64,000 nt of DNA from positions 1-64,000 of the forward strand of contig CAZSBB010000011.1 in the NCBI GenBank assembly GCA_964605235.1, given 5' to 3'. Made by a program: the position numbers and the translations under genes. Numbering within the stretch: the stretch's first letter is position 1; the number at the start of each line of letters is the position of its first letter. The notes under the pieces are model-generated. The model saw only the letters and a list, made by a program, of their open reading frames with translations, did no database searches and was not told the origin of the DNA. Origin of the DNA: CAZSBB01 sp964605235. GTDB lineage: Bacteria; Planctomycetota; Phycisphaerae; Phycisphaerales; Phycisphaeraceae. Shown piece after piece: positions 1 through 8,020 of the stretch.

Positions 1-47
1 CTGGCCTTCCAAGCTGAATGTTGCGAGTTCGAGTCTCGTCGCCCGCT
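1..47 (+). tRNA. tRNA-Gly (anticodon TCC), 3' part only
   Basis: The 5' half lies outside the window. Visible are the anticodon loop CTTCCAA (anticodon TCC at 8-10), the T arm (stem GCGAG 23-27, loop TTCGAGT, stem CTCGT 35-39) and the 3' acceptor strand CGCCCGC at 40-46 with discriminator T at 47. CGCCCGC is the expected partner of a GCGGGCG 5' end, common in glycine tRNAs. No CCA is encoded. Integrase fragments follow within 120 bp, which fits the use of a tRNA 3' end as an attachment site. Confidence 0.85.
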
Positions 48-122
48 TTGGATAGAAACCTAGTCGAGTCCGCGATTTGCGGACACCCGCCGAGAGTCGG
101 TGGTGCGGCCTGAAGCCCAGTT

Positions 123-145
123 TTGCGCGGTGTTACACCGCGCAA
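123..145. promoter_or_regulatory. Perfect 11-bp-arm palindrome before the integrase fragment
   Basis: Arms TTGCGCGGTGT and ACACCGCGCAA flank a single T at 134. It lies 20 bp before the ATG at 165, whose Shine-Dalgarno AGGAG is at 152-156. It could be an operator or a recombinase-binding site. A transcript terminator is less likely because no T-run follows. Function is inferred from position only. Confidence 0.45.
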
Positions 146-164
146 CGCAGCAGGAGCACCGCCC

Positions 165-416
165 ATGCCTCGAAAAGTCCCCACCTACCGGCAGCGCAAA
201 GGCTACGACCAGGCCCTGGTCACCCTCCACGATGCGCGTACCAAACAGCGTCGTGATTACTGGCTTGGGCCCCTCGGCAGCGCCGAAAGCCGCGAGCGAT
301 ATCACCGCGTGATTGCTGAATGGGAAGCCAACGCTCGACGCTTCCCGGACGTCACACCAGCATTGGTCGGCGAATCGACTGCTTGCACCGATGGGCCAGG
401 GCCGGCTCGGGGTTGA
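165..416 (+). pseudogene. Tyrosine recombinase/integrase, N-terminal fragment
   Basis: About 65 residues match the start of planctomycete-type site-specific integrases. There is a basic opening (MPRKVPTYRQRKG), then a short arm resembling the DNA-binding AP2-like domain (QALVTLHDART, DYWLGPLGS) and a helix (YHRVIAEWEANARRFP). After residue 65 the similarity stops, and the frame runs antisense to the other integrase fragment until a stop at 414. A complete integrase would be 350-400 residues with the catalytic R-H-R-Y set, none of which is here. The start has a good Shine-Dalgarno (AGGAG, 8 bp spacing). It is a truncated remnant beside the tRNA-Gly gene, not a working gene. Confidence 0.7.
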
Positions 417-635
417 CGTTCATCGTGAGTTCGAGGCCGCTGTGCCGCATGGCGGCCATGGCGACCCGAGGAGCGACACCGCCCTGGCCAAGTGGGTGCC
501 GAACGTGTGGCGAAGGGCGTGCAGACGGATAGCTGCTGGGCCACGCTCACGACGGAGCTGATCCAGAATCTGGACCACGCGATGCGGGCCGAAGCCCAGG
601 CGTCGACCTTCGCGTACATCGAGGTGTTTTTGCAA
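415..635 (-). pseudogene. Tyrosine recombinase/integrase, C-terminal fragment with frameshift
   Basis: On the minus strand a stretch reads RLHALRHTFGTHLARA, the HxxR box with catalytic Arg of tyrosine recombinases. After a one-base frameshift it continues as RVAMAAMRHSGLELTMNV, the second catalytic His region (MRHS) and the helix before the active-site Tyr. The usual continuation (YTDP...) is lost after MNV near position 415. The first part lacks the N-terminal and core-binding domains. The fragment lies tail-to-tail with the N-terminal fragment on the other strand, so they are either pieces of two integrases or one integrase broken by an inversion. It is non-functional as it stands. Confidence 0.7.
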
Positions 636-881
636 TCGTGTTCGACAGCACCGCCCGTGAGGCTATGTCAGCCCCGAAATGTTCGCGGCTCGCGTGACTG
701 AACCCCCCCAGCGCGCCCACTGTTCGTGGGGAAGTCCAGACTATTCCGCTGGCCTTGTCGTGCACCATGTCCGCGGCAGCATCCTCGACCGTCACCAGAT
801 GCCCAACAAGTGACGCCGCGGTCATGACGCCTGATGTCAATCCCGCGCTGTCGTGGGTCGCTGCGGCTTACGCGCCAGACA
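636..881. other. No supported gene
   Basis: Sequence between the integrase remnant and the transporter stop codon. Reading frames here are short and show no recognisable motif. It is probably further decayed sequence of the integrated element. Confidence 0.5.
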
Positions 882-2789
882 TCAGCGCAGCAGCGACAGC
901 AGGAGCTGCGCGGCGATGGTCATGAAGATCAGCGCCACGGGATACGCGGTGGCGTAACTGGTCACCGGGATGTCCGAGTCGGTTTTGGCGGTGACCGCGC
1001 CCAGGCCGGGCGTGGAGGTCATGCCCCCGCAGGTGCCCCCGAGCATTTCCAGAAAGTTGAGCCGGAGGATTTTGGTGGCGACGAAGTAGCCGACGATCAT
1101 CGGCACGGTGGTGACGATGGCGCCCATGAGGAAGAGCTTGACGCCATGTTCGTGGATGACTTCGAGGAATGACGCCCCCGCGCTGATGCCCGCGCCCGCC
1201 AGGAACAGCGCCAGGCCCAGTTCGGTCATCAGGTAGCGTGCTGCGCGGGGGGTGTAGCCGCTGATGGCGCCGATGTGCCCGAAGTGACCCAGCAGCAGCG
1301 CCACCAGCAGGGGTCCGCCCGCCATGCCCAGCGACAGGCTGTGGCCTTCGCCAAAGCCCAGCGGCATCATGCCGATGATCACCCCCAGCGTGATGCCCAG
1401 GCTCAGGGACGCCAGGTCGGTTTCGTCAATGGCTTTGGTGCGATGCCCGCAGATGCCGGCGAATTTTTCCAGGTTCGCCGGCTCGCCCACAGCCGTGAGC
1501 ACGTCAAACTGTTCGATGATGGTGTCGGCATTGGGCACAAAGTTCACATCGTTGCGCACAATGCGGGAGACGGTGACGCCGTACGCCCGCAGCACATCCA
1601 GCCCGCGCAGGGAGCGGCCGACCACCGCTTGCGCGGTCACCACCACCTGCTTACGTTCGCGCTCGGCGTCCATGTGGAACGGCTCGTTGCTGCGCGTGCC
1701 CAGAAAATCCACCACCAGCGCCAGGTCCTCCTCCGTCCCGACCACCAGCAACCGTTGCCCCGGCGCCAGCACCAGTTGCGGGCTGACCGGCACCATGACC
1801 CGGTCCTGCATGACGCGCACGATCTGACAGCCCGAACGCTGGACGAAGTGCAGATCCACCAGCGGCCGGCCGAACACCGCGGGATTGGTGACTTCCACCA
1901 CCGCGCGGAGAATCATCTTCCGGGCGCCCCGGGCCGCGGCAATTTCCTGGCCCAGCGCATCGACATCCACCCGCAGCAGGCGCGGCAGCAGTTGGACGAA
2001 CAGCACCACGCCGATGACGCCAAACGGATACGCCACGCCGTAGCCAATGGAGCAGACCTTGCCCTCGGGTCCCAGCGCGTCGAGTGCAGCCGCCAGCGCC
2101 GGCGTGCTGGTCAGGGAGCCGGCGAAAATGCCCACGCTCAGGTCATAGGGCACATGCATCAGCTTGGCGCACAGGTAGGTGGTCGCCGCTCCCGCGCCCA
2201 CCAGCAGGATGCCCATTTTCGCCAGAGCCTTGCCCTGGGTGACAAAAGCGCGGAAGAACCGCGGCCCCGCCCCCACGCCCACGCCGTACACAAACAGCAC
2301 CAGCCCCAGCGTGCCGACCACGCCGGGGATTTTGCACTGGTAATGCCCGAAGATCAGGGCGACAAACAGCACCCCCGAGCCGCCCAGCGAGATGCCTTTG
2401 AGCTCGATATTGCCCAGGATCAAGCCCAGCGCCACGATGGCGAACAACACGATGATCTGATTGCCCAGCAGTTCTTTGATCAGGTCCCGCTTGGGCGCCG
2501 GGGCGGTCGTGGATGGACTGGCGAGCGGGGCGGCGGCCGCTTGCGTCGATGATCCCGGCTGAGCACCGGTGGCAGGTGGCCGACTTGTCGCGTTCGCCGG
2601 CGCAGGTTGAACCGCATCCGGAGCCACGACCGCCGGATCCGCGCCCGGCCCCGGCCCCGGAGTTTCTCCCCCCGCCCAGACATGGGTCAAGCCGAAGGCG
2701 GCGTAATACCCCGCCACACCCAGCAGAATGGCCCAGATGGTCTTGCGCCAACGCGGCTGCGCCAACGATGAATGGCGATTAGATATCAT
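882..2789 (-). CDS. AspT/YidE/YbjL-type membrane transporter with two RCK_C domains
   Basis: A 635-residue inner-membrane protein of the aspartate:alanine exchanger (AAEx) family. Two homologous membrane halves flank a cytoplasmic pair of TrkA-C (RCK_C) domains. The first half (about residues 110-270) carries GSLTSTPALAAAL and GYGVAYPFGVIGV. The second half (about 450-635) carries GGMTSTPGLGAV and SYATAYPVALIFM. These T-S-T-P and A-Y-P repeats are the family signature. Residues 290-450 hold the RCK_C pair (VTNPAVFGRPLVDL..., VVGRSLRGLDVL...). The N-terminus has a hydrophobic segment and then a Pro/Ala-rich linker (about 40-100) not usual in E. coli YidE. Substrate is unknown; organic acid or amino acid exchange is the family guess. 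The start ATG follows a strong inverted repeat that is likely its operator. Confidence 0.88.
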   Translation of the reverse strand: MISNRHSSLAQPRWRKTIWAILLGVAGYYAAFGLTHVWAGGETPGPGPGADPAVVAPDAVQPAPANATSRPPATGAQPGSSTQAAAAPLASPSTTAPAPKRDLIKELLGNQIIVLFAIVALGLILGNIELKGISLGGSGVLFVALIFGHYQCKIPGVVGTLGLVLFVYGVGVGAGPRFFRAFVTQGKALAKMGILLVGAGAATTYLCAKLMHVPYDLSVGIFAGSLTSTPALAAALDALGPEGKVCSIGYGVAYPFGVIGVVLFVQLLPRLLRVDVDALGQEIAAARGARKMILRAVVEVTNPAVFGRPLVDLHFVQRSGCQIVRVMQDRVMVPVSPQLVLAPGQRLLVVGTEEDLALVVDFLGTRSNEPFHMDAERERKQVVVTAQAVVGRSLRGLDVLRAYGVTVSRIVRNDVNFVPNADTIIEQFDVLTAVGEPANLEKFAGICGHRTKAIDETDLASLSLGITLGVIIGMMPLGFGEGHSLSLGMAGGPLLVALLLGHFGHIGAISGYTPRAARYLMTELGLALFLAGAGISAGASFLEVIHEHGVKLFLMGAIVTTVPMIVGYFVATKILRLNFLEMLGGTCGGMTSTPGLGAVTAKTDSDIPVTSYATAYPVALIFMTIAAQLLLSLLR

Positions 2790-2795
2790 CGGGTA

Positions 2796-2836
2796 AATAT
2801 ATCCTGATATATTCCATCACGCAACTTCGGCGTCAA
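2796..2836 (-). promoter_or_regulatory. Promoter with perfect 8-bp inverted repeat upstream of the transporter
   Basis: AATATATC-CT-GATATATT (2796-2813) is a perfect inverted repeat ending 6 bp from the ATG. Read on the minus strand, a -35-like TTGACG lies at 2836-2831, and the AT-rich repeat occupies the -10 region about 18 bp downstream. The repeat could therefore act as both -10 and operator. Its central TATCCTGATA resembles TATCCAGATA at 24820-24829. Confidence 0.5.
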
Positions 2837-3075
2837 AAGCGAAGTCCAATCTATCGACCAGGCGGACGCCATCGGCCCAGTTCGGAGCGGTGAGCGCGGG
2901 TTCACACGCAGCCAGCTTGCACCCGTCACCGCCCGTTGGTGGCGGGGGGCGGCCAGCCATGGCGCCGCATCCCTGGTTGGCGGAACACGATTCGCCTTGG
3001 GTGGTGCGGGTCTTCCTGATTATCCGTCATCGTGGCGCGCCCGGCATTTCCGGCTGCTGGTGGTGACGCGCATGC

Positions 3076-3186
3076 CTACGTCAGCACGTGGAAGCGTTCG
3101 GGCAGATCGGCGAGCGGATCAAGTCCGCGCTGGCAGGCCGCGTCGAGTGTGTCGAACGTCAACGCCGTTTGGTCCAGGCGCTGCGA
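3076..3186 (-). pseudogene. Possible coding remnant downstream of the epimerase
   Basis: Directly after the epimerase stop and in the same frame, 36 codons read on to a TAG at 3078-3076. The middle (LDAACQRGLDPLADLPERFHVL) has protein-like composition and loosely recalls kynureninase N-termini (DPLAxxRxRFH). There is no start codon with a ribosome site, so it may be the decayed start of a next operon gene or a former C-terminal extension. The remainder of 2837-3075 shows no gene. Confidence 0.25.
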
Positions 3187-4107
3187 TCAGGTGTGCTCGA
3201 CCGCCCAACGTGCGGTTTCCGAAATCGCTGCTTCCGGTCCGTACCTGGGCGTGTAGTTCAGCTCCCGTTGAGCTTTGGCGATACTGAAGCACATATGCGT
3301 AGCCAGGAACCGGAGGCTGCGTTCGTCGACGGCTTCGCGGTGCCGGGCAAGTATCTGTTCCAGAGGCGCCAGTTCAATCCTTGGCGCGGCGCCAAGCGCC
3401 TGCGCATTCAACGTGACATAACGCTGCAAGGTGACCGCGTGCGGCTGGCTGACGATGTAGATCTGTCCGCGGGCGCGCTGGCGTTGACGGGCAGCCAGTT
3501 GAAATGACCGGGCCAGGTCGGTGACATGCACGGGCTGCAGCAGCGCTTGACCATCCTCGGGCAGCAGAATCGGTTCGCCGCGCTGCAATCGCGCGAGAAA
3601 CGCCGGATCCCGACCACCGAAGTTATCCAGGGGCAGCAAGCCTGGGCCGGTGATGTAGGTCGGCCGCATGATCGTCACGGCAAAGTCGTGCTCCCGGCCC
3701 AATGACAGTGCCAGTTCATCAACCTCAGCCTTCTGCCGCCATCCACCCAGAAAATGGTCGTAAGGCAAAGTCTCATCGCCCGGCAGATGCGCCAGCGGCG
3801 CATAGCCGCCGGTGGAACTGCAATGAAGGTAATGGCCGAACCTATCGCGGTGTGCGCTCAGGTGTCGGATGCACGCCGACTGCGGCACCGAATCGATCAC
3901 CACATCAACCGGATGGCGTAACCATCGGCCGATCACCTGGGCGTCGCACTTATCTCCCTCCAGCCGATGGATGTCGGCGGGCAGGGCATCGGCGAACAAA
4001 TTGCTGCATCCCCGGCTGGCGACGATGACTTCTTCGCCGGCCTGCCGCAGCGCCAATGCAATGTGATGGCCCAGCCACCCGGTTCCGCCAATGATCAGGC
4101 ACTTCAT
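3187..4107 (-). CDS. NAD(P)-dependent epimerase/dehydratase (extended SDR)
   Basis: A 306-residue cytoplasmic sugar-nucleotide-type oxidoreductase. The Rossmann nucleotide motif GGTGWLG is at residues 6-12. The usual catalytic Y-x-x-x-K is not obvious: the region around residues 105-130 reads SSTGGYAPL...LPYDHFLGGWRQKAEVDEL, where a Tyr followed by a later Lys may be displaced. RPTYITGPG (around 150) is the conserved R-P-x-x-x-x-G-P segment. Start at 4107 is chosen because its ATG overlaps the stop of the upstream dehydrogenase in an ATGA, implying translational coupling. It is the last recognisable gene of the 11755-3187 operon and probably modifies a sugar released by that operon. Substrate unknown. 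Confidence 0.78.
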   Translation of the reverse strand: MKCLIIGGTGWLGHHIALALRQAGEEVIVASRGCSNLFADALPADIHRLEGDKCDAQVIGRWLRHPVDVVIDSVPQSACIRHLSAHRDRFGHYLHCSSTGGYAPLAHLPGDETLPYDHFLGGWRQKAEVDELALSLGREHDFAVTIMRPTYITGPGLLPLDNFGGRDPAFLARLQRGEPILLPEDGQALLQPVHVTDLARSFQLAARQRQRARGQIYIVSQPHAVTLQRYVTLNAQALGAAPRIELAPLEQILARHREAVDERSLRFLATHMCFSIAKAQRELNYTPRYGPEAAISETARWAVEHT

Positions 4108-5180
4108 CGCACACCCTCCGCGCGGGCACTCCCCGTCAGGCATGCTTCTGATGATGCTGGGTCACAGCGCAGAATGACGCTGACGACCTCGGCCCCCTGG
4201 CGATCAATCAGCGCATAGGCGTCCGCAGCCCGGGCGAAGGGGAATTCGTGCGTGATCAGCGGCAGCAGATCGAGCGCAGGAATCAGGTCGAGCGCCAGTT
4301 GCTCCTGTCGACGCAGGCTCCACAGCGGACCCAGATCGTGAGGCGGCTGCATTACGTTGGCGCCGGCGATGCTGACGGCGTTGAAATGCACCTCCTGACC
4401 AAAGTGGAAATGGAAGGCCTGCTGCGGCATGGACGCGAGGATGACCCGGCCGCGGCGGTCAACCGCGCGCGTGGCATCCTGCAGCGCCCGCCCGGTGGCG
4501 GCACATTCGATGGCGACGTCAGCGCCCCGGCCCTGATTGTGCTGACGAACAAACGCGGCGGCTTCGTCCTGGGTGGGGTCGGCAGCGAAATCGGCGCCCA
4601 GTTGCAGCGCCAGCTTTCGCCGCGCGGCCAGGGGATCAAACCCAATGATCCGCGCCGCGCCTGCCCGGCGCGCCAGTTGGAGCGTGATCAGCCCCACGGG
4701 TCCGAGCCCGAAAATCACCAGGGTGTCGCCGAACGCGCTGCGCGCGTGATGCACCACGTTTACCGCGGTGCGCACCAACTGGAAGAAGAGGTATTTCTTC
4801 GGGTCGATGCCGGCTTGCGTCGGCATGAAGCGGTGCGCGGGTCCGGTGAGCGGCAGCGTGTGCGCGAATGTGGAGCAGACCGTTTGCCCAAGCTTCAAGC
4901 TGGACACGTCAGGGGACAGCTCCACCACTTCGCCGACGTTGGCATAACCCACCTCGGCGGGATAGCTCCAGTGGGCGTGCTCCGTGTCCGGAAAGAACAG
5001 GCCGGTTGCTTCATCACGCCCGGTGTGCCAGTTCACGCCGCCACGGTAGGTGTTGAGTTCCGTCCCCGCGCTGATGCCGAAGTAGTGGGGCTGCACCCGC
5101 ACCATGTTCGGCCCCAACGGAAGGTCCGGCCGATGCTGAATCTCAATCTGTCGCGGGGCTTTCACAACCAGAACCTGCAT
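4104..5180 (-). CDS. MDR-family (zinc-type) alcohol dehydrogenase-like protein
   Basis: A 358-residue medium-chain dehydrogenase. The N-terminal GroES-like domain runs to about residue 150. The NAD-binding Rossmann domain has GLGPVGLITLQLARRAGA (about 160-178) followed by an acidic strand end (IIGFDPL). The N-terminal catalytic region reads GISAGTELNTY, where classical zinc ADHs have a Cys. This S-G-T-E type occurs in BchC-like and inositol-dehydrogenase-like MDR proteins, so the catalytic zinc may be absent. It sits 13 bp after the Asp-box protein gene and overlaps the epimerase by 4 bp, so both oxidoreductases are probably made together to oxidise or isomerise a sugar or polyol. Confidence 0.82.
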   Translation of the reverse strand: MQVLVVKAPRQIEIQHRPDLPLGPNMVRVQPHYFGISAGTELNTYRGGVNWHTGRDEATGLFFPDTEHAHWSYPAEVGYANVGEVVELSPDVSSLKLGQTVCSTFAHTLPLTGPAHRFMPTQAGIDPKKYLFFQLVRTAVNVVHHARSAFGDTLVIFGLGPVGLITLQLARRAGAARIIGFDPLAARRKLALQLGADFAADPTQDEAAAFVRQHNQGRGADVAIECAATGRALQDATRAVDRRGRVILASMPQQAFHFHFGQEVHFNAVSIAGANVMQPPHDLGPLWSLRRQEQLALDLIPALDLLPLITHEFPFARAADAYALIDRQGAEVVSVILRCDPASSEACLTGSARAEGVR

Positions 5181-5193
5181 GGCGCTTTCTCCG

Positions 5194-6228
5194 TCAAAAA
5201 GTTTGCGGACGCGGTTGATTGCGCGTCATGATTTCGTCGAGCCGCCACTTCACGACGCCCATGTGGTAGCGCTGATGCGCAGCAATGCCGCTGGCGTAGT
5301 AAGCGGTCAGCAGGCGCCCATCGCGCAGTTCCACGGTTGACGGGTAGCCGCCGTCGTAAGCGTCATCAAAATCAAGGATCGCAGCCGGGCTGTACCACTC
5401 GGCTCCGGCGCTTTCGCTGAGGCGCGCGCCCAGGCCGAAGTACCCACGGTGACGAATGCTGTAGGTCAGCAGGATGGAGCCATCGCGCCGTTGCAGCAGA
5501 TGAGCTGGATGCTCGCCGTCGCCGGTCAACTGGCACTGCCACTTCCAGTGCAGGCCGTGGTCATCCGAAACGAACTGATCGAGGTGCCCCCCCACCTGCG
5601 AACGGGCGGCGGCGAGGATGCGACCGTCCGGCAAGCGCAGCAGATCGGTTTCATTGTGTTGATTGCTGATCAACGTGGGCGCATCCCAGGTTCGTCCATC
5701 ATCGTGGCTGCGGTAGAACCAGGCGTGGTCGCGCCGGTTGTCACTCGCCAGATCAACTACGCCGGCGCTGACACCCAGCGTGCCGTCAGCCAGGTGAATG
5801 ATCTTGCCGTAGGGAATGGCGCTGCGGGCGCCCGGCGGCGGGGTGAAATGTGTCGAGTGGTTCCAGGTTCGGCCCTGGTCAGTCGAACGGCAAACCCAGC
5901 AGGGCAAGAGCATGGATGGCGCAAAGCCAGGGTGATGATCCGCGTGAGGCTGCGGCCGCGAACCCCAGCCACTGATCAGCACGATCACCTCGCCATCGTG
6001 CGCCACGCCGGCGGCGACATTCATGCGATTCGTGCCCGGCTCGTGCAATCCGGGAACACCGCGCCGCGTCCAGGTGTCACCAACGTCGCTCGAGGCCCAG
6101 CATTCCACGTCCCCTTCCCAGCAACCGTGCGTGGGTTGATTGAAGAGAAACGCCAGCACCGTTCCATCCGGCAGCGGAACCAGATTGGGCCAGGCACATA
6201 CATTGTCAATGGCGACAAAACGCTGCAT
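5194..6228 (-). CDS. Asp-box (BNR) sialidase-fold protein
   Basis: 344 residues with at least four Asp boxes (S-x-D-x-G-x-x-W): SSDVGDTW, STDQGRTW, SHDDGRTW and SDDHGLHW, spaced 40-60 residues apart as in a six-bladed sialidase propeller. There is no signal peptide, so it is probably cytoplasmic, unlike secreted sialidases. A PNLVPLPDGTVLAF start and a late YPSTVELRDGRLLTAYY strand fit the exo-alpha-sialidase superfamily. That fold is also used for other glycan hydrolases, so sialic acid is not implied. The start at 6228 is preferred over an in-frame GTG at 6246 because AGGA precedes it by 7 bp. It is part of the GntR-regulated operon. Confidence 0.78.
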   Translation of the reverse strand: MQRFVAIDNVCAWPNLVPLPDGTVLAFLFNQPTHGCWEGDVECWASSDVGDTWTRRGVPGLHEPGTNRMNVAAGVAHDGEVIVLISGWGSRPQPHADHHPGFAPSMLLPCWVCRSTDQGRTWNHSTHFTPPPGARSAIPYGKIIHLADGTLGVSAGVVDLASDNRRDHAWFYRSHDDGRTWDAPTLISNQHNETDLLRLPDGRILAAARSQVGGHLDQFVSDDHGLHWKWQCQLTGDGEHPAHLLQRRDGSILLTYSIRHRGYFGLGARLSESAGAEWYSPAAILDFDDAYDGGYPSTVELRDGRLLTAYYASGIAAHQRYHMGVVKWRLDEIMTRNQPRPQTF

Positions 6229-6256
6229 GAATGCATCCTGAATCACAATGCGAATC

Positions 6257-7957
6257 TCATGGAATTACTACTTGTTTGACGCGGCGCCGCGCATCGAAGG
6301 GACCGATGGGCGGGATGGAACAGGACTGCGCAGCATCCGGGCAGCCCATCCATTGGACGATGTCCCAGCACGGCAGCGCAGCCGACAGATCATGTGCTTC
6401 CCAGATGTAGACGCCCGCGGCGCTTTGCTGGAAGTATTCATTCGCGGCACGCATGAACCGCCAGGGGTCCAGGTCCGCCGGTTGCGTCTGATGCTCGGCG
6501 CGCTCGCCGTGGGATGCGCAACCTTCGCGGAATTGTGAACCCATCGCCCCCCACAACTGGCAGGGAGTTCCCGCCAGCAACTGCGCCCAGCGATCGAAAG
6601 CCTGCACTTCCCACATCAGCGCGGTCCATTCCGCCGGCGCGACGTATTGCACCAACTCATCACGGGCCCACTGGGCAACATCCAACCCCAGGGCCTGGGC
6701 TTCGGGCATTGCATCGTTGAAGCGCCAACCGCCGGGCACCTGCGCCATGATGGGATACCGGCGCCCGCGCGCCTGCTCCAACGGCGTTAACGCCTGCCGC
6801 AACTCCCGCAGGAACGCTGTGACGTACTGCCCGATATGCTCGATCCAGGGCTTGAACCATTCGTCGCGCGGGGCGTGCTGCGGAGCCATGCCGGTGCGGG
6901 CTTGGAACGCATCCAGCACCGGTTGCTCCCAGCCCACGATGCTGGGCATGCGCAGGAAGTCCAGGAAGATGCCATCGGGATCGCAACCCGCCTGCTCGAC
7001 GAGCAGTTGCACCTTCATCGCGCGTACCTCAGCGCTGGCGAATGAAAGCGTTGCTTGTGGATGCAGCGCACCGTCTATCGTCCGAACGCGCTGGGCTGCA
7101 TTTTTGAGCAGGTAGCGTCCGCCCGGATAGTCATCCCGATAGTCGTGTTCGTGATTCTTGTTGATGCGATCATTGAGCCAGAATGTCAGGCCGTGCTCGC
7201 GGCAGTATGCGCGGGCGCTGTGCAAGGGATCGGTGTCGCGGGCAACCAGCCGGCGCATGGCGTGGGCCGCGGCCGCCCGGTGTGCGCCAACGGATGCTTC
7301 ATTTTCGCTGCCATGCCAGCCGAGCACACGGGAGCGATAAAGCGGGCGATAGCTGCCCACCGCCGTGCCCCAGAAGATGTGGCGAATGCTGGTGCCGACA
7401 AAGGGCTGCAGGATTGCATGCAAGTCCGTCGGCTCATCGATGCGAAAGCTGCTGAGCGCCATCGCCGTGTCCATGACCACGCCCGCCGCGTCAGGACATG
7501 CCGGCGTTGCTGACGTTGAGCCTGCGGGTTCGCAGCGCACGTACACCAGGCCACCCTGCGATCCCGGCACTCCGCGACATTCCAGCGTTGCGCCGCGCGG
7601 CAGATCAAACACGCCCAGCTCGGCCTGCTGGACGGCATGATGCCGATCCTCGAGCAAGCGCACCGGACGGAGCTGGCGCCAGGCCTGCATGGTGCTGAGT
7701 CGAACCTGCAACGCCGCGGGCGCACGATGCGCGGGCGCCCACACCCCCAGCAGGATTCGACATCGCCCCGATTGCTCCAGTGCGATCGCCAGGGGGGCGG
7801 TGCTCTGGTCGGGGTGCAGGATGGTGAGGAGCTGATCGGCGCACGGCTGCGCCTCACGCCGCCAGCCTGCGGGCAGCGTCAGTGACGCCAGGCGCGCGCT
7901 GGCGGCAAGCTCATGGGGCATCAGTTCGTGAACCATCGTTATCGCAGCCGGCGGCAT
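6257..7957 (-). CDS. Putative glycoside hydrolase, TIM-barrel type
   Basis: About 566 residues, no signal peptide. The N-terminal 180 residues are beta-rich. From about 190 the sequence looks like a GHL/family-10-like (beta/alpha)8 barrel: IFWGTAVGSYRPLYRS, HGLTFWLNDRINKNHEHDY, DPDGIFLDFLRMPSIVGWEQ (a strand end with acidic residues, D-F-L) and VAQWARDELVQYVAP. Similar proteins occur in planctomycete and Lentisphaerae glycan loci, but no characterised family can be assigned by eye. The start is uncertain: ATG at 7957 was chosen, while GTG at 7966 and ATG at 7936 are in frame and none has a clear ribosome site. It lies 28 bp before the Asp-box protein in the same operon. Confidence 0.6.
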   Translation of the reverse strand: MPPAAITMVHELMPHELAASARLASLTLPAGWRREAQPCADQLLTILHPDQSTAPLAIALEQSGRCRILLGVWAPAHRAPAALQVRLSTMQAWRQLRPVRLLEDRHHAVQQAELGVFDLPRGATLECRGVPGSQGGLVYVRCEPAGSTSATPACPDAAGVVMDTAMALSSFRIDEPTDLHAILQPFVGTSIRHIFWGTAVGSYRPLYRSRVLGWHGSENEASVGAHRAAAAHAMRRLVARDTDPLHSARAYCREHGLTFWLNDRINKNHEHDYRDDYPGGRYLLKNAAQRVRTIDGALHPQATLSFASAEVRAMKVQLLVEQAGCDPDGIFLDFLRMPSIVGWEQPVLDAFQARTGMAPQHAPRDEWFKPWIEHIGQYVTAFLRELRQALTPLEQARGRRYPIMAQVPGGWRFNDAMPEAQALGLDVAQWARDELVQYVAPAEWTALMWEVQAFDRWAQLLAGTPCQLWGAMGSQFREGCASHGERAEHQTQPADLDPWRFMRAANEYFQQSAAGVYIWEAHDLSAALPCWDIVQWMGCPDAAQSCSIPPIGPFDARRRVKQVVIP

Positions 7958-8020
7958 CGCAGTCACGGAAAGTCTCGTTCTCCAGTGCCGCCGCCGAGTC
8001 GGTGGGGCATGGCATCAGCT

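Noticed and set aside
547..840. 97-codon minus-strand frame near the integrase remnant
   Set aside because: Composition atypical, no similarity recognised. Overlaps the better supported integrase fragment in another frame.
1275..2552. Long plus-strand frame opposite the transporter
   Set aside because: His/Gln-rich, no motif, codon-bias shadow of a strongly supported membrane protein gene.
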